Shown piece by piece: positions 1-8,203 of a stretch of DNA of 64,000 nt (position 1 is its first letter; every line of letters begins with the position of its first letter). Source of the stretch: Haliscomenobacter sp041740695 (GTDB taxonomy: Bacteria > Bacteroidota > Bacteroidia > Chitinophagales > Saprospiraceae). The position numbers were made by a program, and so were the translations under genes. The notes under the pieces are model-generated. The model did no database searches. It worked only from the letters and a program-made list of their open reading frames with translations, and was not told the origin of the DNA. Location of the stretch: assembly GCF_041740695.1 (NCBI RefSeq), contig NZ_JBGSLK010000058.1:30655-94654 (forward strand). The letters run 5' to 3'.

Positions 1-243
1 GGCGATGATTTTGCCTTCAAAAACCATTTTAACGGCGGGAATACCTTTGATGCCAAAGGCTTGTGCCATTTCGGGATATTCCTCGGTATCTATTTTGATC
101 AGCGCCCAGCGATCCGTCTGCTCCGCAGCCATTTCTTCAATGACTGGGCCTAGAACCCGGCAAGGGCCACACCATTCGGCCCAAAAATCAATGACTACGG
201 GGATGCTGTAGCTGCGTTCGATTACGTCTTTTTGAAAGTCCAT
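1..243 (-). CDS. trxA: thioredoxin, C-terminus beyond window
   Basis: Thiol-disulfide oxidoreductase of the thioredoxin fold. Reading the minus strand from an ATG at 243 gives an open frame to the window edge (81 codons). The active site WCGPC lies at residues 24-28 after the typical IDFWAE strand, and a later GIPAVK segment carries the cis-proline loop that faces the active site. No signal peptide is seen, so the protein should be cytoplasmic and reduce protein disulfides with thioredoxin reductase. A plain thioredoxin is about 105 residues; whether this one continues into a TPR tail (CnoX type) cannot be seen because the 3' end is missing. Confidence 0.9.
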   Translation of the reverse strand, partial: MDFQKDVIERSYSIPVVIDFWAEWCGPCRVLGPVIEEMAAEQTDRWALIKIDTEEYPEMAQAFGIKGIPAVKMVFEGKIIA

Positions 244-379
244 CGGGAGTGTATGATTATTTGCTGGCAATTTAGATCAAAATATGGTTGCATAATGTAT
301 CACAAATCACTAATTTTCGTGAAATTCATCATGCTTGTCCCTGGGCATTGGCTCAAGACAGGTTTTTACACCCTTTTCC

Positions 380-928
380 ATGTTGTTTTTGTTCAAATCC
401 TTACACATTGTCGGTTTTGTAGCCTGGTTTACGGGGTTGTTCTACCTCGTACGGATGTTCGTGTACCACCGCGAAGCCCACGATGAAGTCCAGCCCAAAC
501 GCGACATCCTCACCCAGCAATTTAACCTCATGGAGCAGCGGGTGTACAAGATCATTTGTAACCCGGCGATGATGCTGACCTGGATTTGTGGTCTGGCGAT
601 GTTGTTCCTTTACGGTTGGGAGTGGTTCAAAGTCAATCCCTGGATGCACATCAAACTCGTGTTGCTCTTGGGCCTGACTTATTACCACCTTTGGTGCAAA
701 AAAATGATTGTCAAACTGGAAAAAGGTGACTTCAAAATGAGTTCCCACCGTTGGCGGCTTCTCAATGAGGTGCCAACTGTTTTTTTGCTGGCGATTGTGC
801 TCCTGGCCGTTTACCGCAATGCACTGGATTTTGCCTATGCCCTGGCGGGGATCATGGGCTTCATGATTTTGTTGATGATGGGGGTACGGGCGTATCGGAA
901 GGCGCGGGAGCGGAATCCGAATATATAA
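380..928 (+). CDS. hemJ: HemJ-type protoporphyrinogen IX oxidase
   Basis: Integral membrane enzyme of the UPF0093/HemJ family, which oxidises protoporphyrinogen IX to protoporphyrin IX in haem synthesis. The protein has 182 residues and about four to five hydrophobic segments. The N-terminal SLHIVGFVAWFTGLFYLVR stretch with its conserved His and the later RLLNEVPT motif are diagnostic of the family. I start at the ATG at 380, because the N-terminus then matches the family (a short Met-Leu-Phe-Leu lead into the first membrane segment); a TTG at 335 would add 15 residues. It fits with the oxygen-independent HemN encoded at 18.7-20 kb, which acts one step earlier. Confidence 0.85.
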   Translation: MLFLFKSLHIVGFVAWFTGLFYLVRMFVYHREAHDEVQPKRDILTQQFNLMEQRVYKIICNPAMMLTWICGLAMLFLYGWEWFKVNPWMHIKLVLLLGLTYYHLWCKKMIVKLEKGDFKMSSHRWRLLNEVPTVFLLAIVLLAVYRNALDFAYALAGIMGFMILLMMGVRAYRKARERNPNI

Positions 929-960
929 CCAACATAATGGGCTAAACTTGGGGCTTGCCA

Positions 961-989
961 TAGGGCACCCACGGAGGGATGCCCCTACA
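961..989. repeat. REP-like GC-rich hairpin at a start codon
   Basis: An imperfect inverted repeat (arms TAGGGCACCC and GGGATGCCCCTA, loop about 5 nt) ends one base before the ATG at 990. The motif resembles the widely scattered GGGCGACCC-type REP palindromes seen in many bacterial genomes. It contains the only purine-rich stretch (GGAGGG at 974-979) that could serve as a ribosome binding site for the next gene. Confidence 0.5.
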
Positions 990-1832
990 ATGCATATGCT
1001 GTTGTCACCATTTTTTTGGGCGAATGTTTTGTTTTGGCCTGCCGTGATCTACGGGGGGCTGTGCTTGTTTTTTTATTTTTTCCAGGACTATTTTTTCTTT
1101 CGTCCTGAGATGTTGCCCAAAAACTTTGAATACCGCTATCCCTTCCCTTTCACCGAACATACTTTTGAGATGGAAGACGGTGGGGTGATCAATGCCCTCC
1201 AGTTTAAGGTGCCCAATTCGCAGGGTGTCGTTTTTTACCTCAAAGGCAATTCGCGCAGCCTTAAAGGTTGGGGCAAATTCGCCAAGGATTTCGTTAGCAA
1301 GGGCTACGATTTTTTCATGATTGACTACCGCGGATTTGGCAAAAGTAAGGGCCGACGTACGGAGAGTATCCTGCTGAACGATGCCCAAACAGTGTACAAA
1401 TGGCTGAGCAAAGAGTATCCCGAAGAACAGATCATTGTGTATGGTCGCTCCCTCGGCAGTGGTATTGGTGCCCGACTGGCCTCCTGGAATGATCCAAGGA
1501 TGCTGATTCTGGATTCACCATATTTCAGTTTTTACCATCAAATTCGCAGGTACGGCTGGTGGCTGCCTCTGCGCTATTTGTTGCGCTACCATTTGCGCAC
1601 CGACCAATTCCTCAAAAAAGTAACCTGCCCGATTTACATCATCCACGGGAGTAAGGATCGCCTGATTTCTTACGCCCAGGGCAAACGCCTGCACGAAATC
1701 AGCGCCGACCGCAGCACCCTCATCACCATCGAAGGCGGCGGGCACAACAACTTGCCCGATTTTCCAGAATACCACGAGCACTTGTACGATATTCTTAATG
1801 AGCAGGAGGCCCTGGTTATGTACACCAAGTAA
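990..1832 (+). CDS. membrane-anchored alpha/beta hydrolase
   Basis: Serine hydrolase of the alpha/beta fold, similar in layout to the BEM46/ABHD13 group; substrate unknown. A hydrophobic N-terminal segment (about residues 5-32) probably anchors it in the membrane. The nucleophile elbow GRSLGS puts the catalytic Ser near residue 154; DYRGFGKSKG precedes it, HGSKDRL supplies the likely catalytic Asp and GGGHNN the His. All triad elements are present, so it should be active. Start chosen at 990; an in-frame ATG at 996 is equally possible. It lies just downstream of hemJ with a REP-like hairpin in the gap. Confidence 0.75.
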   Translation: MHMLLSPFFWANVLFWPAVIYGGLCLFFYFFQDYFFFRPEMLPKNFEYRYPFPFTEHTFEMEDGGVINALQFKVPNSQGVVFYLKGNSRSLKGWGKFAKDFVSKGYDFFMIDYRGFGKSKGRRTESILLNDAQTVYKWLSKEYPEEQIIVYGRSLGSGIGARLASWNDPRMLILDSPYFSFYHQIRRYGWWLPLRYLLRYHLRTDQFLKKVTCPIYIIHGSKDRLISYAQGKRLHEISADRSTLITIEGGGHNNLPDFPEYHEHLYDILNEQEALVMYTK

Positions 1833-1833
1833 A

Positions 1834-1875
1834 GTTGAAAAGTTGAAGAGTTGAAGAGTTTAGGGTTGAAAAATT
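1834..1875 (+). repeat. arm-only relative of inverted-repeat family A
   Basis: The gap between the hydrolase and the ligase gene is made of short imperfect units of the form GTTGAAGA. The same purine-rich unit builds the arms of the family A repeats elsewhere in the window, but here there is no core or opposite arm. Confidence 0.5.
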
Positions 1876-1879
1876 AAAG

Positions 1880-3181
1880 ATGTTCAAACTCAAAATCATT
1901 TACTTCCTGTTGCAGTACACCCTACGCGGCACCTTTCGGCAGCGGGAGGTTTTAGCGCGTTTTCAGCAACGCAAATGGCAGCGTTTTAGGAAAAAAGTGC
2001 TGAGCAATTCCCCTTTTTACCAAGAATTGGCTCAACGAGAAGCGGATTTGGAAGATTTTCCTTTGATGAACAAAACGGCCTTCATGGCCAATTTTGACCA
2101 AATCAATACCCTGGGCATCACACGGGAGGAAGCCATGCAAGTGGCCCTGCACGCGGAAGTTGAACGCGACTTCAGCCCCGAGCTCAAGGGGGCAACGGTA
2201 GGTTTGTCCACGGGAACCAGCGGCACTCGAGGGCTGTTTTTGGTCTCAGCTACGGAAAGAGCGCAATGGACGGCCATGGTCCTACGCAGGGTGGTGCCCA
2301 TCAAGTTATTCAAGCGCCAAAAAGTGGCTTTTTTCCTGCGGGCCAACAGCAACTTGTACAGCTCGGTGCAATCAGCCAGTCTGGAGTTTCGCTTCTTTGA
2401 CATTTTTCAACCCATCGAAAAGCTGCTCCGGGAGTTAGCAGATTTTCAGCCCCATATTTTGGCCGCACAACCTTCAATATTGAGTGCCATCGCCGAAGGG
2501 CAAGTGGCGGGTAGCATCAAAATTCAGCCAAAATTGCTCATTTCATTTGCCGAGGTGCTGAATGACGCGGATAAACAGTTTATCCAAAAAACCTATGCCG
2601 TTCCCCTATGTGAAGTCTACCAGTGTACCGAAGGTTTTTTGGCCGTTACCTGCGCACACGGCACCATGCACCTGAATGAAGACATCGCCATTTTTGAAAA
2701 AAAATACCTGGACGAGTCGCGTTTCATCCCCATCATTACGGATTTTACCCGCAGCTCGCAGCCGATTGTTCGGTATGAATTGAACGATGTATTGGTGGAA
2801 AAAAAAGAACCTTGCCCTTGTGGGTCGTGTTTCACCGCGCTGGAGCGAATTGAAGGGCGAGAGGATGATATTTTGGTTTTTACGGGAGCCGATGGGGAAA
2901 TGATCAAGATTTTTCCAGACCTGATTTGTCGGGTGATTGCGCGGAGTACGGAGGGTTTTCGGGCTTATCGTTTGCGGCAGGTGGGGGCATTGGAATTGCA
3001 GTTGGAATTGGAAAGTGAGGATTTTCAAGTCGTTTCTGCCAAGATCAGTGCTGCGCTACACGTTTTTTTGCAAGAAAAAGGAGTGAATAATCTGAGTATA
3101 ACCTGCAAACAAGGGATCGAACGGAGAACTGGGGAAAAGCTGCGCCGGGTGGAAAGGAAAATCCCCGCTATTGATAACTGA
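1880..3181 (+). CDS. PaaK/CoF-synthetase-like adenylate-forming ligase
   Basis: A 433-residue protein of the adenylate-forming superfamily, closest in appearance to phenylacetate-CoA ligase and coenzyme F390 synthetase. The phosphate-binding loop GLSTGTSGTRG is near residue 110, and the C-terminal half carries a Pro-Ile-Val-Arg-Tyr segment, a CPCG motif and GREDD, all typical of the PaaK group. It should activate a carboxylic acid with ATP, but the substrate cannot be read from sequence; coenzyme F390 synthesis is unlikely in this lineage. The start at 1880 follows repeat-like sequence. The 3' end overlaps the convergent lipoprotein gene by 14 bp. Confidence 0.7.
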   Translation: MFKLKIIYFLLQYTLRGTFRQREVLARFQQRKWQRFRKKVLSNSPFYQELAQREADLEDFPLMNKTAFMANFDQINTLGITREEAMQVALHAEVERDFSPELKGATVGLSTGTSGTRGLFLVSATERAQWTAMVLRRVVPIKLFKRQKVAFFLRANSNLYSSVQSASLEFRFFDIFQPIEKLLRELADFQPHILAAQPSILSAIAEGQVAGSIKIQPKLLISFAEVLNDADKQFIQKTYAVPLCEVYQCTEGFLAVTCAHGTMHLNEDIAIFEKKYLDESRFIPIITDFTRSSQPIVRYELNDVLVEKKEPCPCGSCFTALERIEGREDDILVFTGADGEMIKIFPDLICRVIARSTEGFRAYRLRQVGALELQLELESEDFQVVSAKISAALHVFLQEKGVNNLSITCKQGIERRTGEKLRRVERKIPAIDN

Positions 3182-3617
3182 CTCGAATCAAAGGGAATAA
3201 ATTGTCCAGATCTGTACACCCAAAAAATGATATAAAATTTAAAGCAAGGCCTTTACTTATTCCCTGCGGTGCACAAGTTATTACCGTCATTAAGCTTTGT
3301 TTCGCCATTTGATTGGCCTCGCTGCGGTAAAAATAAATGCGGACTTCGCGGTCGGTCAGGTTTTGGATCGTCAAAACACTACGGCAACTCCAGGCACCCT
3401 TAGCACTGGTTTTACAAAAAGAATAATTGTATTTCATCTGGATGTTTTCCTCATCAAACACCAAGGTTTTTTGGCCTTTAAACGCAGTGGAGTCACTGGT
3501 TTCGATATAGTCTTTGCTGGCTCTGCTGACTTCCTGGATGTAATCGCATTCCTGGTTTTTGCAGCTTGGAATGAAAAGTGACAGGATAATTACCAAGTAT
3601 ATCAAATGGTGTTTCAT
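3168..3617 (-). CDS. small lipoprotein, unknown function
   Basis: A 149-residue protein whose N-terminus (a hydrophobic stretch ending in FIPSC) is a lipoprotein signal with the lipobox Cys at residue 19. The mature part contains several Cys residues and ends in a hydrophobic region. No family recognised. It converges on, and overlaps by 14 bp, the ligase gene, so the two 3' ends share DNA and are probably expressed independently. Confidence 0.65.
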   Translation of the reverse strand: MKHHLIYLVIILSLFIPSCKNQECDYIQEVSRASKDYIETSDSTAFKGQKTLVFDEENIQMKYNYSFCKTSAKGAWSCRSVLTIQNLTDREVRIYFYRSEANQMAKQSLMTVITCAPQGISKGLALNFISFFGCTDLDNLFPLIRVSYQ

Positions 3618-3775
3618 AGATACTAGATTTTGGTAAATATCTTACTTTATTCAACTAAATTCTTCGTTAGAATATTCATTTGTCAAGCATCAAACTAAAA
3701 TTAATGCGTCTCAAATCTTGATTTGCAGCATTCAGACCAATCCAGCGTCGAATCTTTGTCCCATTGATTCATATT

Positions 3776-3896
3776 AGACTTTATGAACAGAAGCTCACTT
3801 GGCTAGAACCGCGCTGCTACGCACTCAAAAATGAGCCTCGATCAGGCCAAAAATCCCTCGGTTCTACCTCAAGCAGCTTCTGTTCATAAAGTCTAT
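3776..3896. repeat. inverted repeat, family E
   Basis: Arms AGACTTTATGAACAGAAGCT and its exact reverse complement (20 of 20) enclose about 80 nt, in which TAGAACC and GGTTCTA form a second inner pair. The right arm ends about 16 nt before the ATG at 3912. It looks like a miniature non-autonomous palindrome. No second full copy was seen in the window. Confidence 0.65.
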
Positions 3897-3911
3897 CAAA
3901 AACGCTGCACC

Positions 3912-4610
3912 ATGTACAAGATTTTTGCGCATTGCGCCCTGCTTTTTTTCAGCCTTCAACTTGCTGCTCAAAGTACCAGCAACCCGGTTCGGGTCAGTTT
4001 CACACTGGCAAACCCGGGGCTGAGCACCAAGGTCATCGATATCTGCTACTTCGATTACGCCCAATCCAAAGCCAGCGGCTACGGCTATCACCTGGGCGGG
4101 CTCAGTAGCCATGCCGTGAACATGCCAGCAGGTACGCGCATTTATGAAAAACGAAAAACCAGGTGGCAACTTATCCGGGTAATCACTGCCGCCGATGCAG
4201 GCCAAAAAATCAACCTTGGCAAAACTTATGAGATCAGTCATCAACAATGGCTGGATGCGGCCTGGGCTGAAAAGTATGAAGAAATTTACCGCCTGGAAAA
4301 AATCAAGGAACAACCTGAAGTGGAAACCTTTGCACAAAAAGCAGGTTTAGACATGGTTACCTTCAAAGTAGCGGGTAAATCGATGATCGGCAAACAGGTG
4401 TACGTCCGCGCTGAAATCCCCGGCGATGAACAAAATTTCAATGTAGGTTTTAGCCGGAAGCTGAACTGGAGTAGTGTTTATCGAGTGAGCTATCCAGTCG
4501 GCACCAAGCTGTACCTTTGTGAGGCGCCCTATTGGGAAGGCAAACGGGTCAAAGAATCCTTAATCCTGACCGTAGACAAAGAAAAGAACCTTTATTTGAT
4601 TCGGATATAA
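3912..4610 (+). CDS. secreted protein, unknown function
   Basis: A 232-residue protein with a clear signal peptide (hydrophobic core then LAAQ at residues 16-19), so exported to the periplasm or beyond. Reading begins at the ATG at 3912; an upstream in-frame start at 3831 would translate through the inverted repeat and is rejected. The mature part looks like two related beta-rich halves, each with a VSFTLAN/VTFKVAGK-like opening and a hydrophobic YxVSYPVGTKLYL-like strand, suggesting an internal duplication. No named domain recognised. Confidence 0.65.
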   Translation: MYKIFAHCALLFFSLQLAAQSTSNPVRVSFTLANPGLSTKVIDICYFDYAQSKASGYGYHLGGLSSHAVNMPAGTRIYEKRKTRWQLIRVITAADAGQKINLGKTYEISHQQWLDAAWAEKYEEIYRLEKIKEQPEVETFAQKAGLDMVTFKVAGKSMIGKQVYVRAEIPGDEQNFNVGFSRKLNWSSVYRVSYPVGTKLYLCEAPYWEGKRVKESLILTVDKEKNLYLIRI

Positions 4611-4617
4611 GCAGGAG

Positions 4618-4797
4618 CATCCCGAATTTTCAGAATAATTCCAAAGCGACATAATTTTCACAAAGAAAGCACAAAGAAACACAAAGGACACAGAGTTAGA
4701 CGTAGACGACGCTTCGCTTTGTGTCCTTTGTGTCCTCTTTTTTTCCTTTGTGATAAAGAAATGTCGCTTTTGTAGTGTTTATGAAAAATTCGGGATG
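4618..4797. repeat. inverted repeat, family D copy 1
   Basis: Nested inverted repeat between codirectional genes. The outer arms are CATCCCGAATTTTC and its near complement, the next pair is AAAGCGACAT and ATGTCGCTTT, and the inner arms are made of CACAAAGGACACAG-type units. The inner parts match the second copy at 42675-42796, including the GTTAGACGT stretch in the middle. Confidence 0.75.
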
Positions 4798-4823
4798 ACG
4801 AACTGTTTCATCAAGCTACGTAG

Positions 4824-5963
4824 ATGCAATTCAACTTCAACCTGTATTCCACCCCCTTGCTTTTTGCCTTTATCCAGGGCTGGATTTACGCTGGCATGTT
4901 TTGGCTGAGAGCCTCGCGGCATGGACGCTGGTCCGATGGGCTGTTTGGCGTTTTGATCGCCGCATTCACCTTCGAGATTTGGGAATACATGCTGGGCTTT
5001 GCCGGGATTGAAATCTTGTGGACTACATTGGAGTTTTTTCCCCGGAACTTTAATTTGCTAATCCCCGCCTTGACCTGGTTTTACCTAAAAAGCCAGTTCA
5101 ACACACACCTGCAATTTCGTTGGCAGGATTTGTGGCATGCGGCACCATTCAGCCTTTACCTTGGCTATCATTTGCTGGTGTTTTTCCAGGGGCCTGATTT
5201 TGTGGATTGGTGGAAAACTGAGGTGCACTTTCCCTGGGGAATCCAATACGTTGAAGGCATTTTGTCTTTCACGCTGACTGCCTTGTATTTTTACTGGGCC
5301 TACCAGTTGTACCGTCAATACCGATCCTGGTCACCCACCCAATTCTCCAACCCGGAGTTGTTGAGTTTTGACTGGTTCCGCAATTTTTTGCTGGCCTATT
5401 TTTTGTCTAGCGTCATTGGTTGGAGCATGACCTTGATCGACCTCTGGCTGAATTTGGATTTTTGGCACGACTGGTGGGATGAACTGTTCAATGCCGGATT
5501 GATTTATTACCTCAGCATTGCAGGGTATGCCCAAACCCAACCTCGTCAACTGGTTTTTGAGCCATCTGCCCAAAAGGCTCCGAATCTAGAGGTGGCCAAA
5601 ACGGATAAGCTCAGCGAAGCAGAAATGCAACACTGGCAAGAACAATTGACCCGTTTGATGGAAACTGAAAAAATGTACCTGGAACCGGAGCTGGCACTCG
5701 CCGATTTGGCGCGTCGACTGGGCACCAATTCCTCGGTTCTCTCAGCTGTCATCAATCGGGTTTTTGAAAAAAACTTCAACGATTATGTCAATGCCTACCG
5801 GGTGGAAGCGGTGAAAAGCCTGATGGCTGATCCTGCCTTGGCACACCTTTCGCTGTTGGGGATTGGACTGGAAAGCGGCTTTAACTCTAAGGCAACTTTC
5901 AATCGGGCGTTTAAAAAAGCGACTGGGGTTTCGCCCCGGGAGTATGTCGCTCAAACTTTGTGA
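4824..5963 (+). CDS. AraC-family regulator with membrane-spanning N-terminus
   Basis: A 379-residue transcription factor. About 240 N-terminal residues form six to seven hydrophobic helices; the last 110 residues are an AraC-type DNA-binding domain with two helix-turn-helix units, ending in the family signature GFNSKATFNRAFKKATG followed by SPREY. This layout is common in Bacteroidota and suggests a membrane sensor that acts on DNA directly. The signal and targets are unknown. The glyoxalase-like gene starts 77 bp downstream on the same strand and may be a target or a co-transcribed partner. Confidence 0.8.
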   Translation: MQFNFNLYSTPLLFAFIQGWIYAGMFWLRASRHGRWSDGLFGVLIAAFTFEIWEYMLGFAGIEILWTTLEFFPRNFNLLIPALTWFYLKSQFNTHLQFRWQDLWHAAPFSLYLGYHLLVFFQGPDFVDWWKTEVHFPWGIQYVEGILSFTLTALYFYWAYQLYRQYRSWSPTQFSNPELLSFDWFRNFLLAYFLSSVIGWSMTLIDLWLNLDFWHDWWDELFNAGLIYYLSIAGYAQTQPRQLVFEPSAQKAPNLEVAKTDKLSEAEMQHWQEQLTRLMETEKMYLEPELALADLARRLGTNSSVLSAVINRVFEKNFNDYVNAYRVEAVKSLMADPALAHLSLLGIGLESGFNSKATFNRAFKKATGVSPREYVAQTL

Positions 5964-6040
5964 AACCACAAAAACCCGGTCTGAGTGGGGCATTTCCAGT
6001 TTTATTGGCCATTGCTATTATATTTACCTCAAAAACAAAC

Positions 6041-6430
6041 ATGAACCAACGCATCGCCCACATCGCCATGGTGGTTGACGATTACGATGAAGCCATCAGT
6101 TTTTACACCCAAAAACTGGGATTTCAGCTCCTGGAAGACACGCCATTAAGTGACACCAAACGTTGGGTGATGGTTGCCCCACAAGGACAAGGCGAATGTT
6201 GCCTCTTGCTGGCCAAAGGAGTGGGTGATGAACAACGGAGCCGCATTGGCAACCAAACCGGGGGTCGGGTCTTTTTATTCCTGTATACTGATGATTTTTG
6301 GCGGGATTATCGGCATTATCAAAGTGAGGGCATTCGCTTTGTGCGGGAACCAGTTGAGGAAGGGTATGGTACAGTGGCAGTGTTTGAGGATTTGTACGGG
6401 AATTTGTGGGATTTGATTGAGCCGAAATAG
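6041..6430 (+). CDS. VOC-superfamily (glyoxalase-fold) protein
   Basis: A 129-residue protein with the vicinal oxygen chelate fold: an N-terminal HIAMVVDDYDEAISFY unit and a C-terminal unit ending YGNLWDLIEPK, with His and Glu residues at the usual metal-ligand positions. Members include glyoxalases, dioxygenases and antibiotic-resistance proteins, so the substrate is open. Start chosen at 6041 because it gives the family N-terminus (MNQRIAH); a longer frame begins at 5960 inside the end of the AraC gene. Confidence 0.75.
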   Translation: MNQRIAHIAMVVDDYDEAISFYTQKLGFQLLEDTPLSDTKRWVMVAPQGQGECCLLLAKGVGDEQRSRIGNQTGGRVFLFLYTDDFWRDYRHYQSEGIRFVREPVEEGYGTVAVFEDLYGNLWDLIEPK

Positions 6431-6489
6431 CGAGCCATTTACCCTGATATTTCAAAATTCATTTTTGGAATACCAGGGTAAACAGGGTT

Positions 6490-7239
6490 TTATTTCCCTC
6501 GCTTGCGGAAATAAATGTCTCCACTCACCGATTCAGCCCGTACACTGCTGCCGCCACCATTGATGCTGGTCACCACTTTTTTGCTGTACGCCGAGCTGTT
6601 TCCATTCAAGTCGATGTCGAAATCGGTGTAAATTTCACCGGTGACACTTTTAAAATCCAGGGTTGCTGCCGTGTTGGCGGTACGATCTATATCCACAAAT
6701 CCGCTGATGGTTTTGGCGCGCAATGGGCCATTGTGATCGCGTATTTCAATGTCGCCCGAAATCGTTTCCAGGGCCAGGGAAGTGCCTGCCGGTAGGGTGA
6801 TTACGTAATCGATGCGTAGGCAATAACAGGCTATATTGCTAACACCTGCGTTCAATAAGGAATCACAATCTCTGCACCAAAAAGAGCGATCCTTGTTCCA
6901 GTCTTTATCACGGAAAAAATCCTTCTGGAAATCGGTCTTGATGTTGAGCTCCTCCTGGCCATCCACCGCTTCCATGGTATGAATTTTTTTGTATTCCTCA
7001 CGCGTGGTTTTGAGGATAGTCGTGAGTTTCAATTCGGCTTTGTCCCAGGTTTTTACCGTGATGGTGCGGGCAAAAGGCAATTTCAAGACCGCTTTTTTGC
7101 CACTGGGCATGGAGTAAGTAAAATCTGTTTCATCCCCCGCGCTCTTGCTTGTTGCTTGGGCTGACACAGCAGGTGAGTTTTGGGCATGACCCGTACAGCC
7201 CGACAAGAGAATCAGGCACAAAAAGATCAAATTTTTCAT
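6490..7239 (-). CDS. DUF4097-type lipoprotein
   Basis: A 249-residue protein with a lipoprotein signal (LLSGC, Cys at 15). The C-terminal part consists of short beta strands of the pattern SGDIEIRDHNG, SGFVDIDRT, TGEIYTDFDI and SGDIYFRKRGK, which is the repetitive beta-solenoid-like pattern of DUF4097 (putative adhesin) proteins. It is the last gene of the minus-strand run starting with the sigma factor at 9549, and it resembles its upstream neighbour (7272-8051) in its second half, which points to a duplication. It probably acts at the cell surface or in the periplasm; ligand unknown. Confidence 0.75.
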   Translation of the reverse strand: MKNLIFLCLILLSGCTGHAQNSPAVSAQATSKSAGDETDFTYSMPSGKKAVLKLPFARTITVKTWDKAELKLTTILKTTREEYKKIHTMEAVDGQEELNIKTDFQKDFFRDKDWNKDRSFWCRDCDSLLNAGVSNIACYCLRIDYVITLPAGTSLALETISGDIEIRDHNGPLRAKTISGFVDIDRTANTAATLDFKSVTGEIYTDFDIDLNGNSSAYSKKVVTSINGGGSSVRAESVSGDIYFRKRGK

Positions 7240-7271
7240 GATAGGATGGAATTAGAGGTGAGGAGGATGGA

Positions 7272-8051
7272 TTACTTTTTGCGCAGGTACAAATCCCCGT
7301 TAATGGATTTGATGGTCAGTTCTACCCCACCGCCGTTGATATTGGCACCTGAAATGTTGCGACGCAGTGGGTTAAGCCCTTTGCTTTTTTCATCCGAAGC
7401 AAATTTGATGTCCAAATCCGAATAAATTTCGCCGTGGATGGTCGACATTGCCAATTTTGCCTTGGTATCGGCGGGCATGGTTACATCCACATAACCATTG
7501 ATGGTGCTGATGTGGCAAGGTTTGCTTTGATTGACTTTGGTAAAAATCACCTCAGTGTTGCCATTTACAGTGTTGGATACAATCGGGCCAGTTACGTTGG
7601 TCAGCTTAATATCCGAACTTTTGCCCACAATTTCCAGCTCGCCGCTGATGTCTTTGATGTCCAGATCACTCTTGTGCCAATCCATCACTTCTACTTTGAC
7701 ATCCGCGTTGTTGGGCACCTTGATTTTGTACTTGGATTCTGCATAGCTGGCTTTTTTGACGGTCATCACGCCGCCGGCTTCTTTGATTTCGAGCCCAATG
7801 CCCGTGTTATCTTCGGCATTGTTGTACAAAGGTTTGAGTCCTTTGGCGCGCTCGGGGGGGCCTGGGAACGTGCCTTCGGCTTCAATTTGAATTTCATTGC
7901 CACTGTAACCGCTGATTTCAATCTCCGCTCTTTCAATGACAATACTCACTTTAGGCGAAGAGCCGGTAAAGGCTTTTTTGAATGTTTTTTGGGCAAATGT
8001 AGCCGGTGTGAGCAACAGCAGCGCTGCGCCCAGTGCAAATAGATACTTCAT
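7272..8051 (-). CDS. DUF4097 beta-repeat exported protein
   Basis: A 259-residue protein with a Sec signal peptide ending TFAQ near residue 20. The mature part is made of short beta strands with Asp/Gly turns (DIKDISGELEIVG, NGNTEVIF, NGYVDVTMP, HGEIYSDLDI, NGDLYLRKK), the DUF4097 pattern. Its final 60 residues are close to those of the downstream gene at 6490-7239. It sits in a likely operon after an ECF sigma factor and a HEAT-repeat protein, which suggests an envelope-stress or surface-modification regulon. Family A repeat copy 1 separates it from the anti-sigma gene. Confidence 0.75.
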   Translation of the reverse strand: MKYLFALGAALLLLTPATFAQKTFKKAFTGSSPKVSIVIERAEIEISGYSGNEIQIEAEGTFPGPPERAKGLKPLYNNAEDNTGIGLEIKEAGGVMTVKKASYAESKYKIKVPNNADVKVEVMDWHKSDLDIKDISGELEIVGKSSDIKLTNVTGPIVSNTVNGNTEVIFTKVNQSKPCHISTINGYVDVTMPADTKAKLAMSTIHGEIYSDLDIKFASDEKSKGLNPLRRNISGANINGGGVELTIKSINGDLYLRKK

Positions 8052-8090
8052 GCTGGTGATATTTTGAAAAGGTAAAAAATGTCGAATGTT

Positions 8091-8203
8091 GGTTGAGGAA
8101 GGTTGAGAAAGTTTAGGGAGGTTTAGGCTACCGCAGCTGCTTAGACAAGGGCATTATTAAAATCGCTGCGGTAGCCTAAACCTTCTCAACCTCCCTCAAC
8201 CTT
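8091..8203. repeat. inverted repeat, family A copy 1
   Basis: Arms of GGTTGAGGAAGGTTGAG-type units close on a GGCTACCGCAG / CTGCGGTAGCC core. The central piece (GCTTAGACAA...TTAAAATCGC) is the family centre read in the opposite direction to most other copies. It lies between two genes of the sigma-factor operon and ends at the stop codon of the anti-sigma-like gene. Confidence 0.8.

Noticed and set aside
3831..3911. Upstream extension of the secreted protein gene
   Set aside because: The extra 27 residues are encoded by the right half of an inverted repeat and would bury the signal peptide.
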